12,759 bases of DNA from an uncultured Clostridia bacterium (GTDB lineage: Bacteria > Bacillota > Clostridia > TANB77 > CAG-508), in assembly GCA_944390505.1 (NCBI GenBank), contig CALXQF010000026.1:1-12759 (forward strand), read 5' to 3'. The notes beneath the pieces were generated by a model. The model saw nothing but the letters and a program-made list of their open reading frames with translations, had not been told where the DNA came from and searched no databases. Positions within the stretch are counted from its first letter, which is position 1, and each line of letters begins with the position of its first letter. Below are positions 7,149 through 12,759 of this stretch, piece by piece. Both the position numbers and the translations under genes were made by a program.

Positions 7149-7224
7149 AAGAGTTCCCTCCAAACATAGATAAATTCTACATTTGTAGCCACATCTTACT
7201 TCATCGCCAAATACATGCTTTCAT

Positions 7225-7253
7225 ATTATATAATACTTTAGGCGGAAAGTCAA
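7225..7253 (-). promoter_or_regulatory. Sigma-A promoter of the S10 operon
   Basis: On the minus strand TTGACT (7253-7248) and TATAAT (7230-7225) are separated by 17 nt, close to the vegetative consensus. The predicted transcript start is near 7218, leaving a leader of about 250 nt before rpsJ. Confidence 0.85.
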
Positions 7254-7349
7254 CTGTTTTGAGACATTTTTCAGGTAAAAAATTGGCTTTTTTCGAATGC
7301 AAGATATAATTACTATGAAATAAGTATAGATACGTCCCCAAAACTGACA

Positions 7350-7378
7350 TTTACATAATTTTATTTTTATGCTATAAT
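7350..7378 (+). promoter_or_regulatory. Sigma-A promoter of the 124-codon orphan gene
   Basis: TTTACA (7350-7355), a 17-nt spacer and TATAAT (7373-7378) form a near-consensus promoter reading right. The start point is expected near 7385, about 40 nt before the TTG start codon. Confidence 0.8.
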
Positions 7379-7386
7379 ATAGTTAC

Positions 7387-7398
7387 TGGCAAGTGCCA
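7387..7398 (+). promoter_or_regulatory. Operator-like palindrome at the transcript start
   Basis: TGGCA-AG-TGCCA is a perfect 5-2-5 inverted repeat placed at the expected transcription start. The 2-nt centre is too short for an RNA hairpin loop, so a protein-binding site is more likely. No regulator is identifiable. Confidence 0.4.
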
Positions 7399-7426
7399 AA
7401 TACTTTTTATAGAAAGGAAGATTAGT

Positions 7427-7801
7427 TTGAGTACACAAACTACTGAATTGATTTTTCCCTTGAAGGATGTCAGCCCTGAGCTGAAGTCTTCCATTGAGAA
7501 AATCAATATCCTGCATCCCGATTCTACTCTTGGTGGAAACATGACCCGTCGGGGGCAAAGTTCTGATAGTATTACTTTAAATCTCCCTAAGGTGAAAAAT
7601 TTCAAGACCAAGTTTCGAGTTGAGCTATCAAATTGCAATACCTCTGGTCTTATGGCCGTCTTCAATCTAGCATGCAGTATTAAGTGTTGCGTAATGCTTT
7701 TTATCTTGAATGAAGAAGAAAAGGAGTTGCATATCTCTATTGTTTCTGACAATGAAGATACCTACAACCTTTTACAGGAGGTATACAAGCGAGTAGTCTA
7801 A
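7427..7801 (+). CDS. Unrecognised 124-residue protein, possibly acquired
   Basis: The start is TTG with GGAAG 6 nt upstream; the first ATG is 38 codons further in. The product has no signal peptide or clear membrane span. It begins MSTQTTELIFPLKDVSPELK. The centre holds a hydrophobic cysteine-bearing stretch (Cys70, 83, 87, 88; LACSIKCCVMLFIL at residues 81-94), followed by an acidic segment and NLLQEVYKRVV at the end. I do not recognise the family. Codon use includes many C/G-ending codons (CTG, CCC, ATC, GTC), unlike the flanking genes. It has its own promoter and terminator and faces away from the S10 operon. Foreign origin is inferred from composition and isolation. It probably is a cytoplasmic protein. 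Confidence 0.75.
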   Translation: MSTQTTELIFPLKDVSPELKSSIEKINILHPDSTLGGNMTRRGQSSDSITLNLPKVKNFKTKFRVELSNCNTSGLMAVFNLACSIKCCVMLFILNEEEKELHISIVSDNEDTYNLLQEVYKRVV

Positions 7802-7812
7802 TTTTTCTTTCA

Positions 7813-7848
7813 CTGGTGGTCAATCTTGTATTGGCCACCAGCTTTTTA
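7813..7848 (+). terminator. Intrinsic terminator of the orphan gene
   Basis: CTGGTGGTCAAT (7813-7824) pairs with ATTGGCCACCAG (7830-7841) as 12 bp including one G-U, with a 5-nt loop and then CTTTTTATT. It starts 11 nt after the stop codon. The wobble pair forms only on the plus-strand transcript, which supports this direction. Confidence 0.9.
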
Positions 7849-7931
7849 TTGTCAATTTAGACTTATCAAATTGTTACCTTATATCATATTTATAAAATTA
7901 CCTACACTTTATGTTGTTTTATTCCTAAAGA

Positions 7932-7965
7932 ACAAACAAAAAAGAGATACCAAAATGTATCTCTT
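7932..7965 (-). terminator. Intrinsic terminator of spoVG
   Basis: On the minus strand AAGAGATAC (7965-7957) pairs perfectly with GTATCTCTT (7950-7942) around a 6-nt loop and runs into TTTTTTGTTTGTT. It begins 15 nt after the spoVG stop codon. Confidence 0.88.
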
Positions 7966-7980
7966 ACTTGTTATTATTTA

Positions 7981-8268
7981 TTATTCTGCTGATTCTGTAT
8001 CTGAAGTTTCTTCAGTTTCTGGAGCTTCATAAGCTTCTAATATAGCTTTTTGAATTTTCTCTCTAGTTTCAGCATTGATTGGATGAGCTATATCCTTGAA
8101 TTCTCCGTTTGGAGTTTTTCTGCTTGGCATAGCAATAAATAATCCATTTTGACTTTCAATAACTTTAATGTCATGAATAACAAATTCGTTATCGAATGTC
8201 ACAGAAGCAACAGCTTTCATTCTGTTTTCTGAATTTACTTTTCTTAAACGTACATCTGTAATTTGCAT
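7981..8268 (-). CDS. spoVG: Septation / sporulation regulator SpoVG
   Basis: SpoVG is a small conserved nucleic-acid-binding regulator that affects septum formation during sporulation and, in other Firmicutes, capsule and virulence genes. The 95-residue product begins [20 protein letters not shown] and contains [38 protein letters not shown] and [12 protein letters not shown], all strongly conserved. It ends in an acidic tail ([15 protein letters not shown]). The ATG at 8266-8268 is chosen because GGAAGGTGG lies 7 nt upstream and it is the universal start. The open frame continues 34 codons upstream, but that part overlaps the promoter. It is monocistronic, with a sigma-H-type promoter and its own terminator, and faces away from murC. 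Confidence 0.97.
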   Translation of the reverse strand: MQITDVRLRKVNSENRMKAVASVTFDNEFVIHDIKVIESQNGLFIAMPSRKTPNGEFKDIAHPINAETREKIQKAILEAYEAPETEETSDTESAE

Positions 8269-8295
8269 TTGAGTACCACCTTCCAAGTTAATTTT

Positions 8296-8314
8296 TGTAC
8301 ATTTCTTATGTACA
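8296..8314 (-). promoter_or_regulatory. Hairpin at the 5' end of spoVG mRNA
   Basis: On the minus strand TGTACAT (8314-8308), loop AAGAA and ATGTACA (8302-8296) form a perfect 7-bp hairpin. It starts at the predicted transcript start and ends about 19 nt before the ribosome-binding site. It could protect the mRNA or be an operator. Confidence 0.55.
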
Positions 8315-8320
8315 TTTATA

Positions 8321-8349
8321 TTATTCGCCACATTTTTTGTTTTTCCTTC
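8321..8349 (-). promoter_or_regulatory. Sigma-H promoter of spoVG
   Basis: On the minus strand GAAGGAAAA (8349-8341), 11 nt, then GGCGAATAA (8329-8321) matches every defined position of the sigma-H consensus RnAGGAwww-N11-12-RnnGAATww. spoVG is a classical sigma-H gene in Bacillus subtilis. The start point is expected near 8314. Confidence 0.85.
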
Positions 8350-8477
8350 TTTATTTTTCATTTTTTTCAAAAAATATCTTACTGAACAATTTTAGCTCTT
8401 TCACATATAATATTTATATGAATTATTTTAAATTGTAACATGTATTAACAAGCATTTTAGAAAAAATTGATAAATTG

Positions 8478-8506
8478 TTGAAAATTCGTGACAAAGAGTA
8501 TATAAT
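8478..8506 (+). promoter_or_regulatory. Sigma-A promoter of murC
   Basis: TTGAAA (8478-8483), 17 nt, TATAAT (8501-8506) reads right towards murC, about 50 nt before its start codon. Confidence 0.82.
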
Positions 8507-8562
8507 ATCCAAAGCACATTTTATCATTAAATAAAAAATATTATAAGACATAAAGGAGTTGT

Positions 8563-9030
8563 ATGGTTTTGGCTAATATTGAAGAATTAAAACAATATAA
8601 AAATATACATATGATTGGAATTGGTGGAATCAGTATGAGTGGAATTGCTGAAATTTTAAAATTTTGGGGATTTCATGTTACTGGCTCTGATGTCAATGCT
8701 TCTGAAACCACAGATCGATTAATTAAAAGTGGAATACATGTTGTCATTGGTCACGATTTAGAGAGCCTGCAAAAAGCAGATCTTGTGATTTATAGTGCTG
8801 CTATTAAACCAACAGATATAGAACTTGTTAGGGCAAAAGAGTTAAACCTTCCTATTGTGGATCGTGGTACTTTTTTAGGACAAATTACAAAGGCTTTTCG
8901 TAATAGTATTTGTATTTCTGGAACACATGGAAAAACAACAACTACTTCCATGATTTCTATGTGTTTTTTAGAAGCACATAAAGATCCTTCTATTCAAGTA
9001 GGTGCTTATTTGAAACCAATTCGGCGGTAA
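8563..9030 (+). CDS. murC: UDP-N-acetylmuramate--L-alanine ligase, N-terminal part (frameshifted)
   Basis: MurC adds L-alanine to UDP-N-acetylmuramic acid with ATP, the first amino-acid step of the peptidoglycan stem peptide, in the cytoplasm. This part carries the UDP-binding Rossmann motif GIGGISMSGIAEIL (residues 19-32) and the ATP-binding loop GTHGKTTTT (120-128). The ATG at 8563 is preceded by AAAGGAG only 4 nt away; a TTG two codons later has a 10-nt spacing and could be the real start. The frame ends prematurely in IRR-stop at 9030. Removing one base near 9022 restores IGGNYRVGSSEYF and joins the next feature, giving a normal 464-residue enzyme. Confidence 0.93.
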   Translation: MVLANIEELKQYKNIHMIGIGGISMSGIAEILKFWGFHVTGSDVNASETTDRLIKSGIHVVIGHDLESLQKADLVIYSAAIKPTDIELVRAKELNLPIVDRGTFLGQITKAFRNSICISGTHGKTTTTSMISMCFLEAHKDPSIQVGAYLKPIRR

Positions 9031-9958
9031 TTATCGTGTTGGTAGTAGTGAATATTTTATTATTGAAGCTTGTGAATATGTAGAAAGTTATTTAAAACTT
9101 TTTCCTAGAACAGAAGTTATTTTAAACATTGATAATGATCATTTAGATTATTTTGGAACTTTAGATAATATTGTTACTTCTTTTGCTCATTATATTCAAT
9201 TATTACCAGAAGATGGTTTATTAGTTATGAATTATGATGATAACAATTGTAGAAAAATTATCAAAAATGCAAAATGTAAAACAGTAACTTATGGTATAGA
9301 AAGTAGTAACGCCAATTTTGTTGCTAGAAATATTACATTTAATAAAGATGGGTTTGCTTGTTTTGATGTATATTATAATAATACTTTTTATAAGACGATT
9401 CGTTTATCAGTTCCTGGTATTCATAATGTTTTAAATGCATTAGCATGTATTAGTGTTTGCCATGAATATGGTATTGAAAAAGAAGCGATAAAAAATGCAC
9501 TAGCAAAATATACAGGTGCCCATAGAAGATTTGAATATGTTGGATCTTTCAATCAAGGAGTTCGTGTTTATGATGATTATGGACATCATCCTACTGAAAT
9601 TATGGCAACTTGTCATGCTTTAGAGCAAAAACAGTTTAGACAGTCTTGGGTGGTTTTTCAACCACATACTTATAGTAGAACCAAAAACCTATTAGATGAT
9701 TTTGCCAAGGCTCTCCTTCCTTTTAATCATATAATTGTTACAGATATTTATGCTGCAAGAGAAGATAATGTTTATGGAATCTCATCACAAGATTTAGTAG
9801 ACAAAATTGCTTCTTATAACAAAAAAGCTCTTTATATTTCTGATTTTAATGAAATCGTAAAATATTTAAAAGAGCATACGATTAAAGATGATATTGTTTT
9901 GACTTTAGGAGCTGGCACTGTTACCGATATTGGTCCTATGCTAGTAACTGATCCATAA
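9023..9958 (+). CDS. murC: UDP-N-acetylmuramate--L-alanine ligase, C-terminal part (frameshifted)
   Basis: This is the rest of MurC in the +1 frame relative to the N-terminal part. It has no start of its own near 9023; the first in-frame ATG is at 9227. Numbered as if the gene were whole, it contains GGNYRVGSSEYF (154-165), the EACEYVESYL block (168-177), NIDNDHLDYF (188-197), the hinge GAHRRFE (318-324), the amino-acid-binding DDYGHHPTE (337-345), and then QPHTYSRTKNLLDDF and VLTLGAGTVTDIG near the end. All three Mur-ligase domains are intact, so the break is recent or a sequence error. Translation ends 12 nt before the large palindrome at 9971. Confidence 0.93.
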   Translation, partial: GGNYRVGSSEYFIIEACEYVESYLKLFPRTEVILNIDNDHLDYFGTLDNIVTSFAHYIQLLPEDGLLVMNYDDNNCRKIIKNAKCKTVTYGIESSNANFVARNITFNKDGFACFDVYYNNTFYKTIRLSVPGIHNVLNALACISVCHEYGIEKEAIKNALAKYTGAHRRFEYVGSFNQGVRVYDDYGHHPTEIMATCHALEQKQFRQSWVVFQPHTYSRTKNLLDDFAKALLPFNHIIVTDIYAAREDNVYGISSQDLVDKIASYNKKALYISDFNEIVKYLKEHTIKDDIVLTLGAGTVTDIGPMLVTDP

Positions 9959-9970
9959 CTCTATTAATTC

Positions 9971-10139
9971 ACATTATATAAAAAGCAAAAATATAGTGAT
10001 TCTTGCACCTTGCTGTCGTCGCTTAGGCTTGTGATTTACAGCACACTTTCTTTTTAGTATTTTGAAAAATATGCTTGACAAATGCTCCTTCAAACTGCGC
10101 GGTGCTATCGAATTACTATATTTTTGCTTTTATTAATGT
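9971..10139 (+). repeat. Large palindromic intergenic element, copy C (murC 3' side)
   Basis: This 169-nt element fills the gap between the convergent murC and transglutaminase-like genes. AAAAGCAAAAATATAGT (9981-9997) pairs perfectly with 10115-10131. The stem extends outward by ACATTA/TAATGT and inward by a G-T pair, ATTC/GAAT and GCACC/GGTGC. The interior has a TGCTGT/ACAGCA stem. The G-T wobble (9998 with 10114) is a pair only in a plus-strand RNA. Its core TGCTTGACAAATGC resembles CGCTTGACAACGC in the element at 829-951. It could act as a two-way terminator. Kinship with the other two copies is tentative. Confidence 0.7.
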
Positions 10140-10153
10140 AATCAGTCAATTTA

Positions 10154-11326
10154 TTAGATTGGATAATCAGTTACAGAAAGCATAGGGAAACTAAATTCCA
10201 TACTTCCCTCTGAGATTACACCATCTTCTGTATGGTTCGTAAAAAATGTTTCAGATCCTTTTAAAAAGTATTGATACATCATATCTACGGTGGTTTCTCC
10301 GCCTCCTACAACTACAGGATCATCCCAAGTAACATCTACTGCATACCATTGATTACTAATTTGAATATAATTCCAAGCATGAGTTTCTGTTTCTCCTTGT
10401 GAATTAGTAGCTGTTCCAGAAACTAATACACAAGGTACATTGATTTGTTCCATTAGATATTTAAAAGCCCTTGCATACCCTTCACATACCGCTTTTCTAT
10501 CATGTAATGCACCATAAATAGTAAATTGATTTGTATTATTAGAAGAATCTTCATACTCTATAATGCTTACTAACAAATTATGCACTTTTTCAGCTTTTAA
10601 TACCACATTATCTTGATCTGTTTGTTCTATAACTTGATCTACAATTCCTTGAATGTATTCTTCTGCTAAATTTATTTTTTCCTCTGTATTAAATTCTTCC
10701 TTCAAATAGCTACTATTTTGACCTGGTCCAATAGAAATTCGATGAGTTTCTATTCCTCCTAAAGTAGTTGTCTCTTTTAATAATGTCATTTTTGAAACAT
10801 CAATATAAAATAAAGCTGTATCATCATAGGAAAAAGCATTCCATGCTGATTGAAAAGCTTCATTTAGTTGTTCTTCTCCACCTTCCATGTGTAATAATGT
10901 ATTAAAAGCGGTGTCATAATCAAGCACATAAGTTCCAGTTTTTAATTGCTCTTTGTTTTCTTTTAGTCCATCATAAATAATCTTTCCATAATTATTTAGT
11001 TGATTATAATAAAAACTTTGAGAAAGCAATTCTGTGTCTTGATTATTCTCTATGGGAGAATCTGGTAATAAATCAATAATGGGTTCTATGACATTGGTTT
11101 GCTCATTTTGCGTATTATTAATTGGTTGTTCTTCTATGTTATTAGCGGTATTGTTTTCTATGCTATTTTCCACATTATTTGCTGATTGGTTACTTGTTTG
11201 TGTTCTTGTTGTAAAATAAAATACGAAAAAAGCTCCCCAACCAACTACTAGTAATAAAATGATGATAATAACAATGACTGCTATTTTATTAATTCCCTTC
11301 TCACTTTTCACATTCATACCCTTCAA
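10154..11326 (-). CDS. Membrane-anchored transglutaminase-like protein
   Basis: The 390-residue product has a short basic N-terminus, one membrane span (about residues 15-38), and an Asn/Gln/Glu-rich low-complexity linker (about 42-100). The C-terminal domain has the transglutaminase-like Cys-His-Asp triad: Cys281 in KAVCEGYARAF, His316 in ETHAWNY and Asp331 in AVDVTWDDP. Such domains act as cysteine proteases, transamidases or peptidoglycan-related enzymes; the substrate is not predictable. The active domain should face outside the membrane. The start is uncertain: TTG at 11326 (GAGGT 9 nt upstream), ATG at 11317 (no spaced site), or GTG at 11311 (GAAGGG 7 nt upstream). It follows spoIVB by 2 nt, so it is probably co-transcribed and sporulation-related. 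Confidence 0.88.
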   Translation of the reverse strand: MKGMNVKSEKGINKIAVIVIIIILLLVVGWGAFFVFYFTTRTQTSNQSANNVENSIENNTANNIEEQPINNTQNEQTNVIEPIIDLLPDSPIENNQDTELLSQSFYYNQLNNYGKIIYDGLKENKEQLKTGTYVLDYDTAFNTLLHMEGGEEQLNEAFQSAWNAFSYDDTALFYIDVSKMTLLKETTTLGGIETHRISIGPGQNSSYLKEEFNTEEKINLAEEYIQGIVDQVIEQTDQDNVVLKAEKVHNLLVSIIEYEDSSNNTNQFTIYGALHDRKAVCEGYARAFKYLMEQINVPCVLVSGTATNSQGETETHAWNYIQISNQWYAVDVTWDDPVVVGGGETTVDMMYQYFLKGSETFFTNHTEDGVISEGSMEFSFPMLSVTDYPI

Positions 11327-11328
11327 AA

Positions 11329-12546
11329 TTATTCTACCTCTTTCATTTGTTTTAACATAATATCTGCAAAGACTCCATATCCCATTGTAGGATCATTAAC
11401 TAATACATGTGTTACTGCACCTACAAACTTACCGTTTTGAATAATAGGTGCACCACTCATTCCTTGAATAATTCCTCCTGTTTTTTCTAGTAATTCCTCA
11501 TCAGTTACCTTAATTAGCATACTTTTATTATCTTGATTATTATTCACAAATATTTTTTGAATTTCTATATCATAATATTTTCTTTTACCATTTTCTAATT
11601 CACAAACAATTTGCGCTCTTCCTATTTGTATTTCATCACGTAAACAAACATCAATTGCTTCATTTTCATTAATAGATAAATAACTTGGTTTGGCAAGAGA
11701 ACCAAAAACTCCAAATTCTGTATTTTTTGAAATACTTCCTATTGTCTGACCTGATTCGATTGTTCCTCTAATTTCACCAGGAGTTCCTTTTTCGCCTTTC
11801 TCAATAGAAAGTATATTAGTAGTAACTAGTTCTCCATTTTCTATTCTGATTAATTCAGAAGTATCTACATCTAAAATTCCATGGCCTAATGTAGCAAACA
11901 TATTAGAAGATGGTTCATAAAAAGTTAAAGTGCCTACACCTGCTGCTGCATCTCTTACCCAAAGTCCCAATTTGTATTCATTATCTTGGTTTTTAACAGG
12001 TGTTATACTTGTTGTTTTAGTTTCATCATTTCTCATGTATTTAATAGATATTTCTTTTCCATCACATTGATTAACTACTTGCATTAAATCTTCTGTATTA
12101 TCTATTTCATTTTGGTTAATTTGAACAATTCTATCTCCTTCTTGGATACCTGAATTTTCATATGGTTTCTGCCCTTCAATTTCAGACATGCCAACTACTA
12201 AAACTCCATCTGTATATAACTTCATTCCAATTGCTTTTCCTACAGGCACCACCTGTGTTTTTGGAATGACATTTACGGTAATGTCTTTTACTGGAAATAA
12301 ATTAAATAAATTTAAATCAAAATCAATTTTTCCTATTTCATTGACAGTCTGATGGTTTAAATTACTTACTGCTTGTAATGTAGGAGAACTTTGTTTTTGT
12401 GTTAAAGAAATTCCCGCTAATGTATAAATGCTAAAATCTTCTCCTTGCATGAGAATGTAACTACTGGGTAATAAGAAAATATTACAAGCGTAAATATAAA
12501 TAATCAATAATATCATAATAAAAATGATTTCTTTTACTAATTTCAT
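11329..12546 (-). CDS. spoIVB: Stage IV sporulation protein B (SpoIVB serine peptidase)
   Basis: SpoIVB is a forespore-made S55-family serine peptidase secreted into the space between forespore and mother cell. There it cleaves SpoIVFA to trigger sigma-K processing in species with that pathway. The 405-residue product has an N-terminal membrane segment (about 6-28), a PDZ domain (about 105-185, with NSGIQEGDRIVQINQNEI), then the peptidase domain. The catalytic residues are His222 in TLGHGI, Ser364 in QGMSGAPI and Asp349, spaced 15 residues before the serine as in Bacillus subtilis. The start ATG has AAAGGAG 7 nt upstream. Unlike the usual spoIVB-spo0A arrangement, a transglutaminase-like gene follows. 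Confidence 0.95.
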   Translation of the reverse strand: MKLVKEIIFIMILLIIYIYACNIFLLPSSYILMQGEDFSIYTLAGISLTQKQSSPTLQAVSNLNHQTVNEIGKIDFDLNLFNLFPVKDITVNVIPKTQVVPVGKAIGMKLYTDGVLVVGMSEIEGQKPYENSGIQEGDRIVQINQNEIDNTEDLMQVVNQCDGKEISIKYMRNDETKTTSITPVKNQDNEYKLGLWVRDAAAGVGTLTFYEPSSNMFATLGHGILDVDTSELIRIENGELVTTNILSIEKGEKGTPGEIRGTIESGQTIGSISKNTEFGVFGSLAKPSYLSINENEAIDVCLRDEIQIGRAQIVCELENGKRKYYDIEIQKIFVNNNQDNKSMLIKVTDEELLEKTGGIIQGMSGAPIIQNGKFVGAVTHVLVNDPTMGYGVFADIMLKQMKEVE

Positions 12547-12578
12547 AATGGTTCTCCTTTTTATTTAGGATAACCATT
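12547..12578 (-). promoter_or_regulatory. Hairpin covering the spoIVB ribosome-binding site
   Basis: On the minus strand AATGGTT (12578-12572) pairs with AACCATT (12553-12547), then TCC pairs with GGA of the Shine-Dalgarno AAGGAG after one mismatch, leaving a 10-nt loop. The stem ends exactly at the start codon, so it could limit translation of transcripts that begin further upstream. Confidence 0.5.
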
Positions 12579-12595
12579 TTGTAATTTTTTAATCA
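12566..12595 (-). promoter_or_regulatory. Weak sigma-G-like promoter for spoIVB
   Basis: On the minus strand TGATTA (12595-12590), 17 nt, TATCCTA (12572-12566) differs from the sigma-G type TGAATA / CATACTA at one and two positions. spoIVB is a forespore gene in Bacillus subtilis, but AT-rich DNA yields such matches by chance. If real, the leader would be about 15-20 nt and would not include the hairpin. Confidence 0.25.
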
Positions 12596-12759
12596 CTTTT
12601 CATTTTTTATATTTTTTATTTTATATTTTTTCTATTTGTTTATTTTGTATGATATTCTTTTTACTATCTTTTTTACAATATTATTATTAATGTGTTAACC
12701 TACATTGTAAAAGCATCGATATTGGCTTGATATAAGTCATGTCTTTCTCTGCCTAATGC
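12579..12759 (-). other. AT-rich upstream region of spoIVB with inverted repeat and possible gene end
   Basis: From 12579 to about 12699 the DNA is extremely AT-rich and holds no gene. TTTTACAAT (12671-12679) and ATTGTAAAA (12704-12712) form a perfect 9-bp inverted repeat without a T-run. From 12700 to the edge the G+C content rises. On the minus strand 19 codons are open (ALGRERHDLYQANIDAFTM) before TAG at 12702-12700, which may be the end of an upstream gene. The frame is too short to be sure, and no family is recognised. Confidence 0.35.

Larger units (their letters stand above)
6966..7218 (-). promoter_or_regulatory. Leader RNA of the S10 operon, candidate attenuator
   Basis: The stretch between the promoter and rpsJ is richer in G+C than its surroundings and dense in pairing. 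In transcript order it holds a CTAC-aaat-GTAG hairpin, the GGAGGG site and mini-ORF at 7161-7128, an antiterminator pairing (GGTAAGT, 7119-7113, with ACTTATCC, 7098-7091, one bulged T), the overlapping terminator at 7092-7060, ACCAGGG twice (near 7126 and 7037), and an AGAGC-AAAA-GCTCT hairpin just before the rpsJ ribosome-binding site. Ribosomal-protein leaders of this size are commonly autoregulated in Bacillota. Which ligand would act here cannot be read from the sequence. Confidence 0.6.

Noticed and set aside
7372..7752. Minus-strand open frame of 126 codons opposite the orphan gene
   Set aside because: The plus-strand frame has a promoter, ribosome-binding site and terminator in register; the minus frame has none and would run into the S10 promoter region.
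8269..8370. Longer N-terminus for spoVG (34 extra codons)
   Set aside because: The extension covers the sigma-H promoter and 5' hairpin, lacks family similarity, and the inner ATG has a clear ribosome-binding site.
9016..9030. Programmed +1 frameshift in murC
   Set aside because: There is no known slippery motif or RF2-like signal, and MurC is not known to use frameshifting. An extra base explains it more simply.
12700..12759. Confident call of a gene ending at 12700 on the minus strand
   Set aside because: Nineteen open codons can arise by chance and no family motif is visible, so it was kept only as a possibility in the upstream-region entry.
1..12759. tRNA or rRNA genes, CRISPR arrays, transposase genes
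   Set aside because: I saw no cloverleaf, rRNA core motif, spaced direct-repeat array or transposase motif on either strand.

Overview
The window is AT-rich DNA (about 30% G+C by eye) from an endospore-forming member of the Bacillota, most likely class Clostridia. This rests on the gene content (spoVG, spoIVB, S10 ribosomal-protein operon), strong GGAGG ribosome-binding sites, low-GC codon use, and L24 and L5 sequences of Firmicutes type. Genus or species cannot be given from the sequence. It could come from an uncultured gut lineage, but that is a guess.

Positions 1-7253 hold the 5' two thirds of the S10 / spc ribosomal-protein super-operon, transcribed leftward: rpsJ, rplC, rplD, rplW, an unrecognised 62-codon gene, rplB, rpsS, rplV, rpsC, rplP, rpmC, rpsQ, rplN, rplX and the start of rplE, which runs off the left edge. 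A consensus vegetative promoter (7225-7253) starts a leader of about 250 nt. The leader has a six-codon mini-ORF with a good ribosome-binding site and mutually exclusive antiterminator and terminator hairpins, which suggests attenuation of the operon. No tuf/fus genes lie directly upstream.

Positions 7329-7848 hold a rightward, self-contained unit: promoter, operator-like palindrome, a 124-codon orphan gene with unusual codon use, and a strong terminator. It looks foreign. From 7932 to 8349 lies spoVG (leftward), with a near-perfect sigma-H promoter, a hairpin at the mRNA 5' end and a terminator. Divergent from it is murC (rightward, 8563-9958), complete in sequence but broken by one extra base near 9022. 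Converging on murC from the right is a probable sporulation operon: spoIVB (12546-11329), followed 2 nt later by a membrane-anchored transglutaminase-like protein. spoIVB has a hairpin covering its ribosome-binding site and a weak sigma-G-like promoter.

The most unusual content is intergenic. Two elements of about 120 nt (829-951, in the operon between rplN and rplX, and 4501-4621, immediately before rplB) are diverged, oppositely oriented copies of one palindromic repeat. They share unpaired segments and an apical hairpin with a compensatory change, while their outer arms differ in sequence yet each is self-complementary. A larger third palindrome (9971-10139) between murC and the transglutaminase gene may be a distant relative. 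The copy before rplB appears to have separated that gene's Shine-Dalgarno sequence from its start codon.
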